From: Anagrus nilaparvatae
Taxonomy: Eukaryota; Arthropoda; Insecta; Hymenoptera; Mymaridae
Assembly (NCBI GenBank): GCA_022575985.1
Contig: JAKSXM010000007.1
Coordinates: 35,962,501-36,026,500, forward strand
Length of the DNA: 64,000 nt
Reading direction: 5' to 3'
Made by a program: the position numbers and the translations under genes
Notes under the pieces: generated by a model
Database searches by the model: none
Told to the model about the DNA's origin: nothing
Seen by the model: only the letters and a program-made list of their open reading frames with translations
Part shown: one piece after another, positions 8,212 through 21,982 of the stretch
Position numbering within the stretch: position 1 is the first letter of the stretch
Layout: every line of letters begins with the position of its first letter

Positions 8212-10127
8212 TATTTCCACTATTTAGCTCTACTAATGATAAAAACAATGTTTAATAATTTTTTCTAGATCTGCACAAAATAACTTCGTGTACTTGTTAT
8301 ATTACAATACATGAATTAATTTTAGGCTTAAATTTACTTTTAAGCACAATAACGTTAAAATCAATGTTACTTTTGAGATTAGAAATACTTCGTGAACGAG
8401 TGGTTTTATATTTAAAATTTAAGTATATTGTAAAGTAACTCGTTCAAGATGTATTTTTTTACGCGTCTAGAAAGAATTCTTAAACATTGTAAGCAGAGCT
8501 AAATAATTGATAATCTTATATTATTTTATAATAATGTTTAATACAAATATAATGTTAAATAATGATATATTAATGTTACGAACAAATTTTGCTAAATATT
8601 TCCAAATTTTTGTTTGTAACATTATAATTAATATTTTTAACACTATATTTGTAATAAACATCAGTATAAAATACTATAAAATTATCAAATATAGAGCTAA
8701 ATATTTGATAATTTTATAGTATTTTATACTGATGTTTATTACAAATAAGCAGAGGCTTACAATGTTCAATGATTCATTTTAGACGTGTAAAAAAGTACAT
8801 CTTGAACGAGTTACTTTACAATATACTTAAATTTTAAATATAAAACTACTCGTTCACGAAGTATTTCTGATCTTAAATTGATTTTAACGTTATTGTGCTC
8901 AAAAGTAATAAATAACAAACTGCTATTAACTAATATTAAACACTTATTAAATTGATTAAATTGATATAAATATTTGATATAAATCAAAACTTATAAAAGT
9001 TATAAAGACTGCATATTTCCACTATTTAGCTCTACTAATGATAAAAACAATGTTCAATAATTCTTTCTAGCAACGTTGCTAAACAAATTGAAAATGTTTA
9101 GCAACGTTGCTAAACAAATTTGAAAATGTTTAGCAACGTTGCTAAACAAATCTGAAAATGTTTAGCAACGTTGCTAAACAAATTTGAAAATGTTTAGCAA
9201 CGTTGCTAAACAGATTTGAAAATGTTTAGCAACGTTGCTAAACAGATTTGAAAATGTTTAGCAACACTGCTAAACAAAATTGAAAATGTTTAGCAACGTT
9301 GCTAAACAAATTTGAAAATGTTTAGCAACGTTGCTAAATAGATTTGAAAATGTTTAGCAACGTTGCTAAACAGATTTGAAAATATTTAGCAACGTTGCTA
9401 AAACGATTTGGAAATGTTTAGCAACGTTGCTAAACAGATTTGAAAATGTTTAGCAACGTTGCTAAACAAATTGAAAATGTTTAGCAACGTTGCAAAACAA
9501 ATTTGAAAATGTTTAGCAACGTTGCTAAACAAATTGAAAATGTTTAGCAACGTTGCTAAATAAATCTGGAAATGTTTAGCAACGTTGCTAAACAAATTTA
9601 ATAATGTTTAGCAACGTTGCTAAACAGATTTAAAAATGTTTAGCAACGTTGCAAAACAAATCTCAAAATGTTTAGCAACGTAGCTAAACAAATTTGAAAA
9701 TGTTTAGCAACGTTGCTAAACAAATCTGAAAATGTTTAGCAACGTTGCTAAACAAAATTGAAAATGTTTAGCAAAACAAATTTGAAAATGTTTAGCAACG
9801 TTGCTAAACAAATTTGAAAATGTTTAGCAACGTTGCTAAACAGATTTGAAAATGTTTAGCAACGTTGCTAAACAGATTTGAAAATGTTTAGCAACGTTGC
9901 TAAACAAATCTGAAAAAGTTTAGCAACGTTGCTAAACAAAATTGAAAATGTTTAGCAACGTTGCTAAACAGATTTGAAAATGTTTAGCAACGTTGCTAAA
10001 CAGATTTGAAAATGTTTAGCAACGTTGCTAAACAAATTGAAAATGTTTAGCAACGTTGCAAAACAAATTTGAAAATGTTTAGCAACGTTGCTAAATAAAT
10101 CTGGAAATGTTTAGCAACGTTGCTAAA
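8212..10127 (+). repeat. Unit 6, class L', long array
   Basis: Hairpin insertion spans 8646-8747. Array at 9068-10127, about 34 repeats, with the same linker order as unit 28 and as the start of units 2 and 12. It includes AACACTGC near 9265, the damaged core GTAGC near 9680 and the truncated repeat near 9772. Private changes include GTTATATTAC near 8298 and AATATTTTTAAC near 8632. Confidence 0.93.
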
Positions 10128-11195
10128 TATTTCCACTATTTAGCTCTACTAATGATAAAAACAATGTTTAATAATTTTTTCTAGATCTGCACAAAATAAC
10201 TTCGTGTACTTGTTATTTTACAATACATGAATTAATTTTAGGCTTAAATTTACTTTTAAGCACAATAACGTTAAAATCAATGTTACTTTTGAGATTAGAA
10301 ATACTTCGTGAACGAGTGGTTTTATATTTAAAATTTAAGTATATTGTAAAGTAACTCGTTCAAGATGTACTTTTTTACGCGTCTAGAAAGAATTCTTAAA
10401 CATTGTAAGCAGAGCTAAATAATTGATAATCTTATATTATTTTATAATGATGTTTAATACAAATATAATGTTAAATAATGATATATTAATGTTACGAACA
10501 AATTTTGCTAAATATTTCCAAATTTTTGTTTGTAACATTATAATTAATATATCATTATTTAACACTATATTTGTAATAAACATCAGTATAAAATACTATA
10601 AAAATATCAAATATAGAGCTAAATATTTGATAATTTTATAGTATTTTATACTGATGTTTATTACAAATAAGCAGAGGCTTACAATGTTCAATGATTCATT
10701 CTAGACGTGTAAAAAAGTACATCTTGAACGAGTTACTTTACAATATACTTAAATTTTAAATATAAAACAACTCGTTCACGAAGTATTTCTGATCTTAAAT
10801 TGATTTTAACGTTATTGTGCTCAAAAGTAATAAATAACAAACTGCTATTAACTAATATTAAACACTTATTAAATTGATTAAATTGATATAAATATTTGAT
10901 ATAAATCAAAACTTATAAAAGTTATAAAGACTGCATATTTCCACTATTTAGCTCTACTAATGATAAAAACAATGTTCAATAATTCTTTCTAGCAACGTTG
11001 CTAAACAAATTGAAAATGTTTAGCAACGTTGCTAAACAAATTTGAAAATGTTTAGCAACGTTGCTAAACAAATTGAAAATGTTTAGCAACGTTGCAAAAC
11101 AAATTTGAAAATGTTTAGCAACGTTGCTAAACAAATTTGAAAATGTTTAGCAACGTTGCTAAACAAATCTGAAAATGTTTAGCAACGTTGCTAAA
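10128..11195 (+). repeat. Unit 7, class L
   Basis: Hairpin insertion spans 10568-10669, with one stem mismatch caused by ATAAAAATATC, a change shared only with unit 29. Array at 10990-11195 with seven repeats, ending in the standard order aaatttg, aaatctg. Confidence 0.93.
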
Positions 11196-12461
11196 TATTT
11201 CCACTATTTAGCTCTACTAATGATAAAAACAATGTTTAATAATTTTTTCTAGATCTGCACAAAATAACTTCGTGTACTTGTTATTTTACAATACATGAAT
11301 TAATTTTAGGCTTAAATTTACTTATAAGCACAATAACGTTAAAATCAATGTTACTTTTGAGATTAGAAATACTTCGTGAACGAGTGGTTTTATATTTAAA
11401 ATTTAAGTATATTGTAAAGTAACTCGTTCAAGATGTACTTTTTTACGCGTCTAGAAAGAATTCTTAAACATTGTAAGCAGAGCTAAATAATTGATAATCT
11501 TATATTATTTTATAATGATGTTTAATACAAATATAATGTTAAATAATGATATATTAATGTTACGAACAAATTTTGCTAAATATTTCCAAATTTTTGTTTG
11601 TAACATTATAATTAATATATCATTATTTAACACTATATTTGTAATAAACATCAGTATAAAATACTATAAAATTATCAAATATTTAGCTCTGCTTACAATG
11701 TTCAATGATTCATTCTAGACGTGTAAAAAAGTACATCTTGAACGAGTTACTTTACAATATACTTAAATTTTAAATATAAAACAACTCGTTCACGAAGTAT
11801 TTCTGATCTTAAATTGATTTTAACGTTATTGTGCTCAAAAGTAATAAATAACAAACTGCTATTAACTAATATTAAACACTTATTAAATTGATTAAATTGA
11901 TATAAATATTTGATATAAATCAAAACTTATAAAAGTTATAAAGACTGCATATTTCCACTATTTAGCTCTACTAATGATAAAAACAATGTTCAATAATTCT
12001 TTCTAGCATTGTTGCTAAACAAATTGAAAATGTTTAGCAACGTTGCTAAACAAATTTGAAAATGTTTAGCAACGTTGCTAAACAAATTGAAAATGTTTAG
12101 CAACGTTGCAAAACAAATTTGAAAATGTTTAGCAACGTTGCTAAACAAATTGAAAATGTTTAGCAACGTTGCTAAACAAATTTGAAAATGTTTAGCAACG
12201 TTGCTAAACAAATTGAAAATGTTTAGCAACGTTGCAAAACAAATTTGAAAATGTTTAGCAACGTTGCTAAACAAATTGAAAATGTTTAGCAACGTTGCTA
12301 AACAAATTTGAAAATGTTTAGCAACGTTGCTAAACAAATTGAAAATGTTTAGCAACGTTGCAAAACAAATTTGAAAATGTTTAGCAACGTTGCTAAACAA
12401 ATTTGAAAATGTTTAGCAACGTTGCTAAACAAATCTGAAAATGTTTAGCAACGTTGCTAAA
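11196..12461 (+). repeat. Unit 8, class S, array of regular four-repeat blocks
   Basis: Array at 12004-12461, about 15 repeats, beginning with a damaged core (CTAGCATTGTTGC). It is almost entirely a four-repeat block of 126 bp (31, 32, 31, 32) repeated about three times, with one asymmetric GCAAAAC core per block. The leader carries CTTATAAGCAC, shared only with unit 30. Confidence 0.93.
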
Positions 12462-14503
12462 TATTTCCACTATTTAGCTCTACTAATGATAAAAACAATG
12501 TTTAATAATTTTTTCTAGATCTGCACAAAATAACTTCGTGTACTTGTTATTTTACAATACATGAATTAATTTTAGGCTTAAATTTACTTTTAAGCACAAT
12601 AACGTTAAAATCAATGTTACTTTTGAGATTAGAAATACTTCGTGAACGAGTGGTTTTATATTTAAAATTTAAGTATATTGTAAAGTAACTCGTTCAAGAT
12701 GTACTTTTTTACGCGTCTAGAAACAATTCTTAAACATTGTAAGCAGAGCTAAATAATTGATAATCTTATATTATTTTATAATAATGTTTAATACAAATAT
12801 AATGTTAAATAATGATATATTAATGTTACGAACAAATTTTGCTAAATATTTCCAAATTTTTGTTTGTAACATTATAATTAATATATTTAACACTATATTT
12901 GTAATAAACATCAGTATAAAATACTATAAAATTATAAAATATAGAGCTAAATATTTGATAATTTTATAGTATTTTATACTGATGTTTATTACAAATAAGC
13001 AGAGGCTTACAATGTTCAATGATTCATTTTAGACGTGTAAAAAAGTACATCTTGAACGAGTTACTTTACAATATACTTAAATTTTAAATATAAAACAACT
13101 CGTTCACGAAGTATTTCTGATCTTAAATTGATTTTAACGTTATTGTGCTCAAAAGTAATAAATAACAAACTGCTATTAACTAATATTAAACACTTATTAA
13201 ATTGATTAAATTGATATAAATATTTGATATAAATCAAAACTTATAAAAGTTATAAAGACTGCATATTTCCACTATTTAGCTCTACTAATGATAAAAACAA
13301 TGTTCAATAATTCTTTCTAGAAACGTTGCTAAACAAATTGAAAATGTTTAGCAACGTTGCAAAACAAATTTGAAAATGTTTAGCAACACTGCTAAACAAA
13401 ATTGAAAATGTTTAGCAACGTTGCTAAACAAATTTGAAAATGTTTAGCAACGTTGCTAAATAGATTTGAAAATGTTTAGCAACGTTGCTAAACAGATTTG
13501 AAAATATTTAGCAACGTTGCTAAAACGATTTGGAAATGTTTAGCAACGTTGCTAAACAGATTTGAAAATGTTTAGCAACGTTGCTAAACAAATTGAAAAT
13601 GTTTAGCAACGTTGCAAAACAAATTTGAAATGTTTAGCAACGTTGCTAAATAGATTTGAAAATGTTTAGCAACGTTGCTAAACAGATTTGAAAATATTTA
13701 GCAACGTTGCTAAAACGATTTGGAAATGTTTAGCAACGTTGCTAAACAGATTTGAAAATGTTTAGCAACGTTGCTAAACAAATTGAAAATGTTTAGCAAC
13801 GTTGCAAAACAAATTTGAAAATGTTTAGCAACGTTGCTAAACAAATTGAAAATGTTTAGCAACGTTGCTAAATAAATCTGGAAATGTTTAGCAACGTTGC
13901 TAAACAAATTTAATAATGTTTAGCAACGTTGCTAAACAGATTTGAAAATGTTTAGCAACGTTGCAAAACAAATCTGAAAATGTTTAGCAACGTAGCTAAA
14001 CAAATTTGAAAATGTTTAGCAATGTTGCTAAACAAATCTGAAAATGTTTAGCAACGTTGCTAAACAAAATTGAAAATGTTTAGCAATACAAATTTGAAAA
14101 TGTTTAGCAACGTTGCTAAACAAATTTTAAAATGTTTAGCAACGTTGCTAAACAGATTTGAAAATGTTTAGCAACGTTGCTAAACAGATTTGAAAATGTT
14201 TAGCAACGTTGCTAAACAAATCTGAAAAAGTTTAGCAACGTTGCTAAACAAAATTGAAAATGTTTAGCAACGTTGCTAAACAGATTTGAAAATGTTTAGC
14301 AACGTTGCTAAACAGATTTGAAAATGTTTAGCAACGTTGCTAAACAAATTGAAAATGTTTAGCAACGTTGCAAAACAAATTTGAAAATGTTTAGCAACGT
14401 TGCTAAATAAATCTGGAAATGTTTAGCAACGTTGCTAAACAAATTTAATAATGTTTAGCAACGTTGCTAAACAAATTTGAAAATGTTTAGCAACGTTGCT
14501 AAA
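12462..14503 (+). repeat. Unit 9, class L', long array with internal duplication
   Basis: Hairpin insertion spans 12896-12997. Array at 13318-14503, about 38 repeats, with the same 190-bp internal duplication as unit 3 (marker TAAAACGATTTGG at 13521 and 13711) and the same one-base deletion near 13626. A private AATGTTGC core lies near 14021, and the truncated repeat TTTAGCAATACAAATTTG near 14081. Confidence 0.93.
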
Positions 14504-15444
14504 TATTTCCACTATTTAGCTCTACTAATGATAAAAACAATGTTTAATAATTTTTTCTAGATCTGCACAAAATAACTTCGTGTACTTGTTATTTTACAAT
14601 ACATGAATTAATTTTAGGCTTAAATTTACTTTTAAGCACAATAACGTTAAAATCAATGTTACTTTTGAGATTAGAAATACTTCGTGAACGAGTGGTTTTA
14701 TATTTAAAATTTAAGTATATTGTAAAGTAACTCGTTCAAGATGTACTTTTTTACGCGTCTAGAAAGAATTCTTAAACATTGTAAGCAGAGCTAAATAATT
14801 GATAATCTTATATTATTTTATAATGATGTTTAATACAAATATAATGTTAAATAATGATATATTAATGTTACGAACAAATTTTGCTAAATATTTCCAAATT
14901 TTTGTTTGTAACATTATAATTAATATATCATTATTTAACACTATATTTGTAATAAACATCAGTATAAAATACTATAAAATTATCAAATATAGAGCTAAAT
15001 ATTTGATAATTTTATAGTATTTTATACTGATGTTTATTACAAATAAGCAGAGGCTTACAATGTTCAATGATTCATTCTAGACGTGTAAAAAAGTACATCT
15101 TGAACGAGTTACTTTACAATATACTTAAATTTTAAATATAAAACAACTCGTTCACGAAGTATTTCTGATCTTAAATTGATTTTAACGTTATTGTGCTCAA
15201 AAGTAATAAATAATAAACTGCTATTAACTAATATTAAACACTTATTAAATTTATTAAATTGATATAAATATTTGATATAAATCAAAACTTATAAAAGTTA
15301 TAAAGACTGCATATTTCCACTATTTAGCTCTACTAATGATAAAAACAATGTTCAATAATTCTTTCTAGCAACGTTGCTAAACAAATTGAAAATGTTTAGC
15401 AACGTTGCAAAACAAATTTGAAAATGTTTAGCAACGTTGCTAAA
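14504..15444 (+). repeat. Unit 10, class L, shortest unit
   Basis: Hairpin insertion spans 14944-15045. The array at 15366-15444 has only three repeats, the fewest in the window. The spacer has AAATTTATTAAATTG, a change shared with unit 26. Confidence 0.94.
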
Positions 15445-17029
15445 TATTTCCACTATTTAGCTCTACTAATGATAAAAACAATGTTTAATAATTTTTTCTA
15501 GATCTGCACAAAATAACTTCGTGTACTTGTTATTTTACAAAACATGAATTAATTTTAGGCTTAAATTTACTTTTAAGCACAATAACGTTAAAATCAATGT
15601 TACTTTTGAGATTAGAAATACTTCGTGAACGAGTGGTTTTATATTTAAAATTTAAGTATATTGTAAAGTAACTCGTTCAAGATGTACTTTTTTACGCGTC
15701 TAGAAAGAATTCTTAAACATTGTAAGCAGAGCTAAATAATTGATAATCTTATATTATTTTATAATGATGTTTAATACAAATATAATGTTAAATAATGATA
15801 TATTAATGTTACGAACAAATTTTGCTAAATATTTCCAAATTTTTGTTTGTAACATTATAATTAATATATCATTATTTAACACTATATTTGTAATAAACAT
15901 CAGTATAAAATACTATAAAATTATCAAATATTTAGCTCTGCTTACAATGTTCAATGATTCATTCTAGACGTGTAAAAAAGTACATCTTGAACGAGTTACT
16001 TTACAATATACTTAAATTTTAAATATAAAACAACTCGTTCACGAAGTATTTCTAATCTTAAATTGATTTTAACGTTATTGTGCTCAAAAGTAATAAATAA
16101 CAAACTGCTATTAACTAATATTAAACACTTATTAAATTGATTAAATTGATATAAATATTTGATATAAATCAAAACTTATAAAAGTTATAAAGACTGAATA
16201 TTTCCACTATTTAGCTTTACTAATGATAAAAACAATGTTCAATAATTCTTTCTAGACATGTAAAAAAGTACATTTTGAACGAGTTACTTTACAATATACT
16301 TAAATTTTAAATATAAAACAACTCGTTCACGAAGTATTTCTAATCTCAAAAGATTGATTGATTTTAACGTTATTGTGCTTAAAAGTAAATTTAAGCCTAA
16401 AATTAATTCATATATTGTAAAATAACACGTACACGAAGTTGTTTTGTGCACATCTAGAAACAGTTATTAAACATTATAATTTTTATCATAATTGGAAATA
16501 TTTAGCAACGTTGCTAAACAAATTCGAAAATGTTTAGCAACGTTGCTAAACAATTCTGAAAATGTTTAGCAACGTTGCTAAACAAATTTGAAAATGTTTA
16601 GCAACGTTGCTAAACAGATTTGAAAATGTTTAGCAACGTTGCTAAACAAATTGAAAATGTTTAGCAACGTTGCTAAACAAAATTGAAAATGTTTAGCAAC
16701 GTTGCTAAACAGATTTGAAAATGTTTAGCAACGTTGCTAAACAGATTTGAAAATGTTTAGCAACGTTGCAAAACAAATCTGAAAATGTTTAGCAACGTTG
16801 CTAAACAAAATTGAAAATCTTTAGCAACGTTGCTAAACAAATCTGAAAAAGTTTAGCAACGTTGCTAAACAAAATTGAAAATGTTTAGCAACGTTGCTAA
16901 ACAGATTTGAAAATGTTTAGCAACGTTGCTAAATAAATCTGGAAATGTTTAGCAACGTTGCTAAACAAATTTAATAATGTTTAGCAACGTTGCTAAACAA
17001 ATTTGAAAATGTTTAGCAACGTTGCTAAA
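15445..17029 (+). repeat. Unit 11, class S, type I
   Basis: Extra inverted arm at 16256-16500, array at 16501-17029 (529 bp, about 17 repeats). The leader has ACAAAACATG near 15538, shared with units 5 and 27. A private change gives TTAGCTTTAC near 16212 in the leader-start copy. Confidence 0.94.
16256..16500 (+). repeat. Type I extra inverted arm (unit 11)
   Basis: Same boundaries as in units 1, 5 and 27: after CTAG of the leader-start copy and before the first TTTAGCAACG. No length change among the four copies. Confidence 0.9.
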
Positions 17030-18348
17030 TATTTCCACTATTTAGCTCTACTAATGATAAAAACAATGTTTAATAATTTTTTCTAGATCTGCACAAAATA
17101 ACTTCGTGTACTTGTTATTTTACAATACATGAATTAATTTTAGGCTTAAATTTACTTTTAAGCACAATAACGTTAAAATCAATGTTACTTTTGAGATTAG
17201 AAATACTTCGTGAACGAGTGGTTTTATATTTAAAATTTAAGTATATTGTAAAGTAACTCGTTCAAGATGTATTTTTTTACGCGTCTAGAAAGAATTCTTA
17301 AACATTGTAAGCAGAGCTAAATAATTGATAATCTTATATTATTTTATAATAATGTTTAATACAAATATAATGTTAAATAATGATATATTAATGTTACGAA
17401 CAAATTTTGCTAAATATTTCCAAATTTTTGTTTGTAACATTATAATTAATATATTTAACACTATATTTGTAATAAACATCAGTATAAAATACTATAAAAT
17501 TATCAAATATAGAGCTAAATATTTGATAATTTTATAGTATTTTATACTGATGTTTATTACAAATAAGCAGAGGCTTACAATGTTCAATGATTCATTTTAG
17601 ACGTGTAAAAAAGTACATCTTGAACGAGTTACTTTACAATATACTTAAATTTTAAATATAAAACTACTCGTTCACGAAGTATTTCTGATCTTAAATTGAT
17701 TTTAACGTTATTGTGCTCAAAAGTAATAAATAACAAACTGCTATTAACTAATATTAAACACTTATTAAATTGATTAAATTGATATAAATATTTGATATAA
17801 ATCAAAACTTATAAAAGTTATAAAGACTGCATATTTCCACTATTTAGCTCTACTAATGATAAAAACAATGTTCAATAATTCTTTCTAGCAACGTTGCTAA
17901 ACAAATTGAAAATGTTTAGCAACGTTGCTAAACAAATTTGAAAATGTTTAGCAACGTTGCTAAACAAATCTGAAAATGTTTAGCAACGTTGCTAAACAAA
18001 TTTGAAAATGTTTAGCAACGTTGCTAAACAGATTTGAAAATGTTTAGCAACGTTGCTAAACAGATTTGAAAATGTTTAGCAACACTGCTAAACAAAATTG
18101 AAAATGTTTAGCAACGTTGCTAAACAAATTTGAAAATGTTTAGCAACGTTGCTAAATAGATTTGAAAATGTTTAGCAACGTTGCTAAACAGATTTGAAAA
18201 TATTTAGCAACGTTGCTAAAACGATTTGGAAATGTTTAGCAACGTTGCTAAACAGATTTGAAAATGTTTAGCAACGTTGCTAAACAAATTTGAAAATGTT
18301 TAGCAACGTTGCTAAACAAATCTGAAAATGTTTAGCAACGTTGCTAAA
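17030..18348 (+). repeat. Unit 12, class L', chimeric array
   Basis: Hairpin insertion spans 17464-17565. Array at 17886-18348, about 15 repeats. Its first twelve or so follow the linker order of units 6 and 28 (including AACACTGC and CTAAAACGATTTGG), then it switches to the short standard ending aaatttg, aaatctg. It marks the change from diverse to uniform arrays. Confidence 0.92.
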
Positions 18349-19583
18349 TATTTCCACTATTTAGCTCTACTAATGATAAAAACAATGTTTAATAATTTTT
18401 TCTAGATCTGCACAAAATAACTTCGTGTACTTGTTATTTTACAATACATGAATTAATTTTAGGCTTAAATTTACTTTTAAGCACAATAACGTTAAAATCA
18501 ATGTTACTTTTGAGATTAGAAATACTTCGTGAACGAGTGGTTTTATATTTAAAATTTAAGTATATTGTAAAGTAACTCGTTCAAGATGTACTTTTTTACG
18601 CGTCTAGAAAGAATTCTTAAACATTGTAAGCAGAGCTAAATAATTGATAATCTTATATTATTTTATAATGATGTTTAATACAAATATAATGTTAAATAAT
18701 GATATATTAATGTTACGAACAAATTTTGCTAAATATTTCCAAATTTTTGTTTGTAACATTATAATTAATATATCATTATTTAACACTATATTTGTAATAA
18801 ACATCAGTATAAAATACTATAAAATTATCAAATATTTAGCTCTGCTTACAATGTTCAATGATTCATTCTAGACGTGTAAAAAAGTACATCTTGAACGAGT
18901 TACTTTACAATATACTTAAATTTTAAATATAAAACAACTCGTTCACGAAGTATTTCTGATCTTAAATTGATTTTAACGTTATTGTGCTCAAAAGTAATAA
19001 ATAACAAACTGCTATTAACTAATATTAAACACTTATTAAATTGATTAAATTGATATAAATATTTGATATAAATCAAAATTTATAAAAGTTATAAAGACTG
19101 CATATTTCCACTATTTAGCTCTACTAATGATAAAAACAATGTTCAATAATTCTTTCTAGCAACGTTGCTAAACAAATTGAAAATGTTTAGCAACGTTGCT
19201 AAACAAATTTGAAAATGTTTAGCAACGTTGCTAAACAAATTGAAAATGTTTAGCAACGTTGCAAAACAAATTTGAAAATGTTTAGCAACGTTGCTAAACA
19301 AATTTGAAAATGTTTAGCAACGTTGCTAAACAAATTGAAAATGTTTAGCAACGTTGCTAAACAAATTTGAAAATGTTTAGCAACGTTGCTAAACAGATTT
19401 GAAAATGTTTAGCAACGTTGCTAAACAAATTGAAAATGTTTAGCAACGTTGCTAAACAAATTGAAAATGTTTAGCAACGTTGCAAAACAAATTTGAAAAT
19501 GTTTAGCAACGTTGCTAAACAAATTTGAAAATGTTTAGCAACGTTGCTAAACAAATCTGAAAATGTTTAGCAACGTTGCTAAA
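18349..19583 (+). repeat. Unit 13, class S; start of 4.63-kb block copy 1
   Basis: Array at 19157-19583, about 14 repeats, with only four linker types. The spacer has AAAATTTATAAAAG. Units 13-16 form the four-unit block S-L-S-L' that recurs at 42432 and 55276. Confidence 0.93.
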
Positions 19584-20651
19584 TATTTCCACTATTTAGC
19601 TCTACTAATGATAAAAACAATGTTTAATAATTTTTTCTAGATCTGCACAAAATAACTTCGTGTACTTGTTATTTTACAATACATGAATTAATTTTAGGCT
19701 TAAATTTACTTTTAAGCACAATAACGTTAAAATCAATGTTACTTTTGAGATTAGAAATACTTCGTGAACGAGTGGTTTTATATTTAAAATTTAAGTATAT
19801 TGTAAAGTAACTCGTTCAAGATGTACTTTTTTACGCGTCTAGAAAGAATTCTTAAACATTGTAAGCAGAGCTAAATAATTGATAATCTTATATTATTTTA
19901 TAATGATGTTTAATACAAATATAATGTTAAATAATGATATATTAATGTTACGAACAAATTTTGCTAAATATTTCCAAATTTTTGTTTGTAACATTATAAT
20001 TAATATATCATTATTTAACACTATATTTGTAATAAACATCAGTATAAAATACTATAAAATTATCAAATATAGAGCTAAATATTTGATAATTTTATAGTAT
20101 TTTATACTGATGTTTATTACAAATAAGCAGAGGCTTACAATGTTCAATGATTCATTCTAGACGTGTAAAAAGGTACATCTTGAACGAGTTACTTTACAAT
20201 ATACTTAAATTTTAAATATAAAACAACTCGTTCACGAAGTATTTCTGATCTTAAATTGATTTTAACGTTATTGTGCTCAAAAGTAATAAATAATAAACTG
20301 CTATTAACTAATATTAAACACTTATTAAATTGATTAAATTGATATAAATATTTGATATAAATCAAAACTTATAAAAGTTATAAAGACTGCATATTTCCAC
20401 TATTTAGCTCTACTAATGATAAAAACAATGTTCAATAATTCTTTCTAGCAACGTTGATAAACAAATTGAAAATGTTTAGCAACGTTGCTAAACAAATTTG
20501 AAAATGTTTAGCAACGTTGCTAAACAAATTGAAAATGTTTAGCAACGTTGCAAAACAAATTTGAAAATGTTTAGCAACGTTGCTAAACAAATTTGAAAAT
20601 TTTTAGCAACGTTGCTAAACAAATCTGAAAATGTTTAGCAACGTTGCTAAA
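19584..20651 (+). repeat. Unit 14, class L
   Basis: Hairpin insertion spans 20024-20125. Array at 20446-20651, seven repeats. The first core is damaged (CAACGTTGATAAAC) and a later linker reads AAATTTTTAGC, both shared with units 33, 38 and 44. A private AAGGTACATC lies near 20170. Confidence 0.93.
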
Positions 20652-21982
20652 TATTTCCACTATTTAGCTCTACTAATGATAAAAACAATGTTTAATAATT
20701 TTTTCTAGATCTGCACAAAATAACTTCGTGTACTTGTTATTTTACAATACATGAATTAATTTTAGGCTTAAATTTACTTTTAAGCACAATAACGTTAAAA
20801 TCAATGTTACTTTTGAGATTAGAAATACTTCGTGAACGAGTGGTTTTATATTTAAAATTTAAGTATATTGTAAAGTAACTCGTTCAAGATGTACTTTTTT
20901 ACGCGTCTAGAAAGAATTCTTAAACATTGTAAGCAGAGCTAAATAATTGATAATCTTATATTATTTTATAATGATGTTTAATACAAATATAATGTTAAAT
21001 AATGATATATTAATGTTACGAACAAATTTTGCTAAATATTTCCAAATTTTTGTTTGTAACATTATAATTAATATATCATTATTTAACACTATATTTGTAA
21101 TAAACATCAGTATAAAATACTATAAAATTATCAAATATTTAGCTCTGCTTACAATGTTCAATGATTCATTCTAGACGTGTAAAAAAGTACATCTTGAACG
21201 AGTTACTTTACAATATACTTAAATTTTAAATATAAAACAACTCGTTCACGAAGTATTTCTGATCTTAAATTGATTTTAACGTTATTGTGCTCAAAAGTAA
21301 TAAATAACAAACTGCTATTAACTAATATTAAACACTTATTAAATTGATTAAATTGATATAAATATTTGATATAAATCAAAACTTATAAAAGTTATAAAGA
21401 CTGCATATTTCCACTATTTAGCTCTACTAATGATAAAAACAATGTTCAATAATTCTTTTTAGCAACGTTGCTAAACAAATTGAAAATGATTAGCAACGTT
21501 GCTAAACAAATTTGAAAATGTTTAGCAACGTTGCTAAACAAATTGAAAATGTTTAGCAACGTTGCAAAACAAATTTGAAAATGTTTAGCAACGTTGCTAA
21601 ACAAATTTGAAAATGTTTAGCAACGTTGCTAAACAAATCTGAAAATGTTTAGCAACGTTGCTAAACAAAATTGAAAATGTTTAGCAACGTTGCAAAACAA
21701 ATTTGAAAATGTTTAGCAACGTTGCTAAACAAATTGAAAATGTTTAGCAACGTTGCTAAACAAATTTGAAAATGTTTAGCAACGTTGCTAAACAAATTGA
21801 AAATGTTTAGCAACGTTGCAAAACAAATTTGAAAATGTTTAGCAACGTTGCTAAACAAATTGAAAATGTTTAGCAACGTTGCAAAACAAATTTGAAAATG
21901 TTTAGCAACGTTGCTAAACAAATTTGAAAATGTTTAGCAACGTTGCTAAACAAATCTGAAAATGTTTAGCAACGTTGCTAAA
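20652..21982 (+). repeat. Unit 15, class S
   Basis: Array at 21460-21982, about 17 repeats. The junction reads TTCTTTTTAGCAAC instead of TTCTTTCTAG, shared with units 20, 34, 39 and 45. A private AAAATGATTAGC lies near 21485. Confidence 0.93.

Larger units (their letters stand above)
5623..12003 (+). repeat. Segmental duplication A, copy 1 (units 4-8)
   Basis: It aligns to 34610-40990 at a constant offset of 28,987 bp with no net length change across four full units and the backbone of a fifth. Unit order and array lengths are the same, and private changes are shared (ATAAAAATATC, CTTATAAGCAC). Alignment of the adjoining arrays fails at the right end (15 against 7 repeats). Confidence 0.9.

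Noticed and set aside
11990..12400. A 136-codon minus-strand open frame with a 21-residue peptide repeat (FSNVAKHFQI and similar)
   Set aside because: A 63-bp repeat pair is a multiple of three without stops, so frames stay open mechanically. Length simply follows the repeat number, shifts with linker types break it, and there is no ATG start or context.
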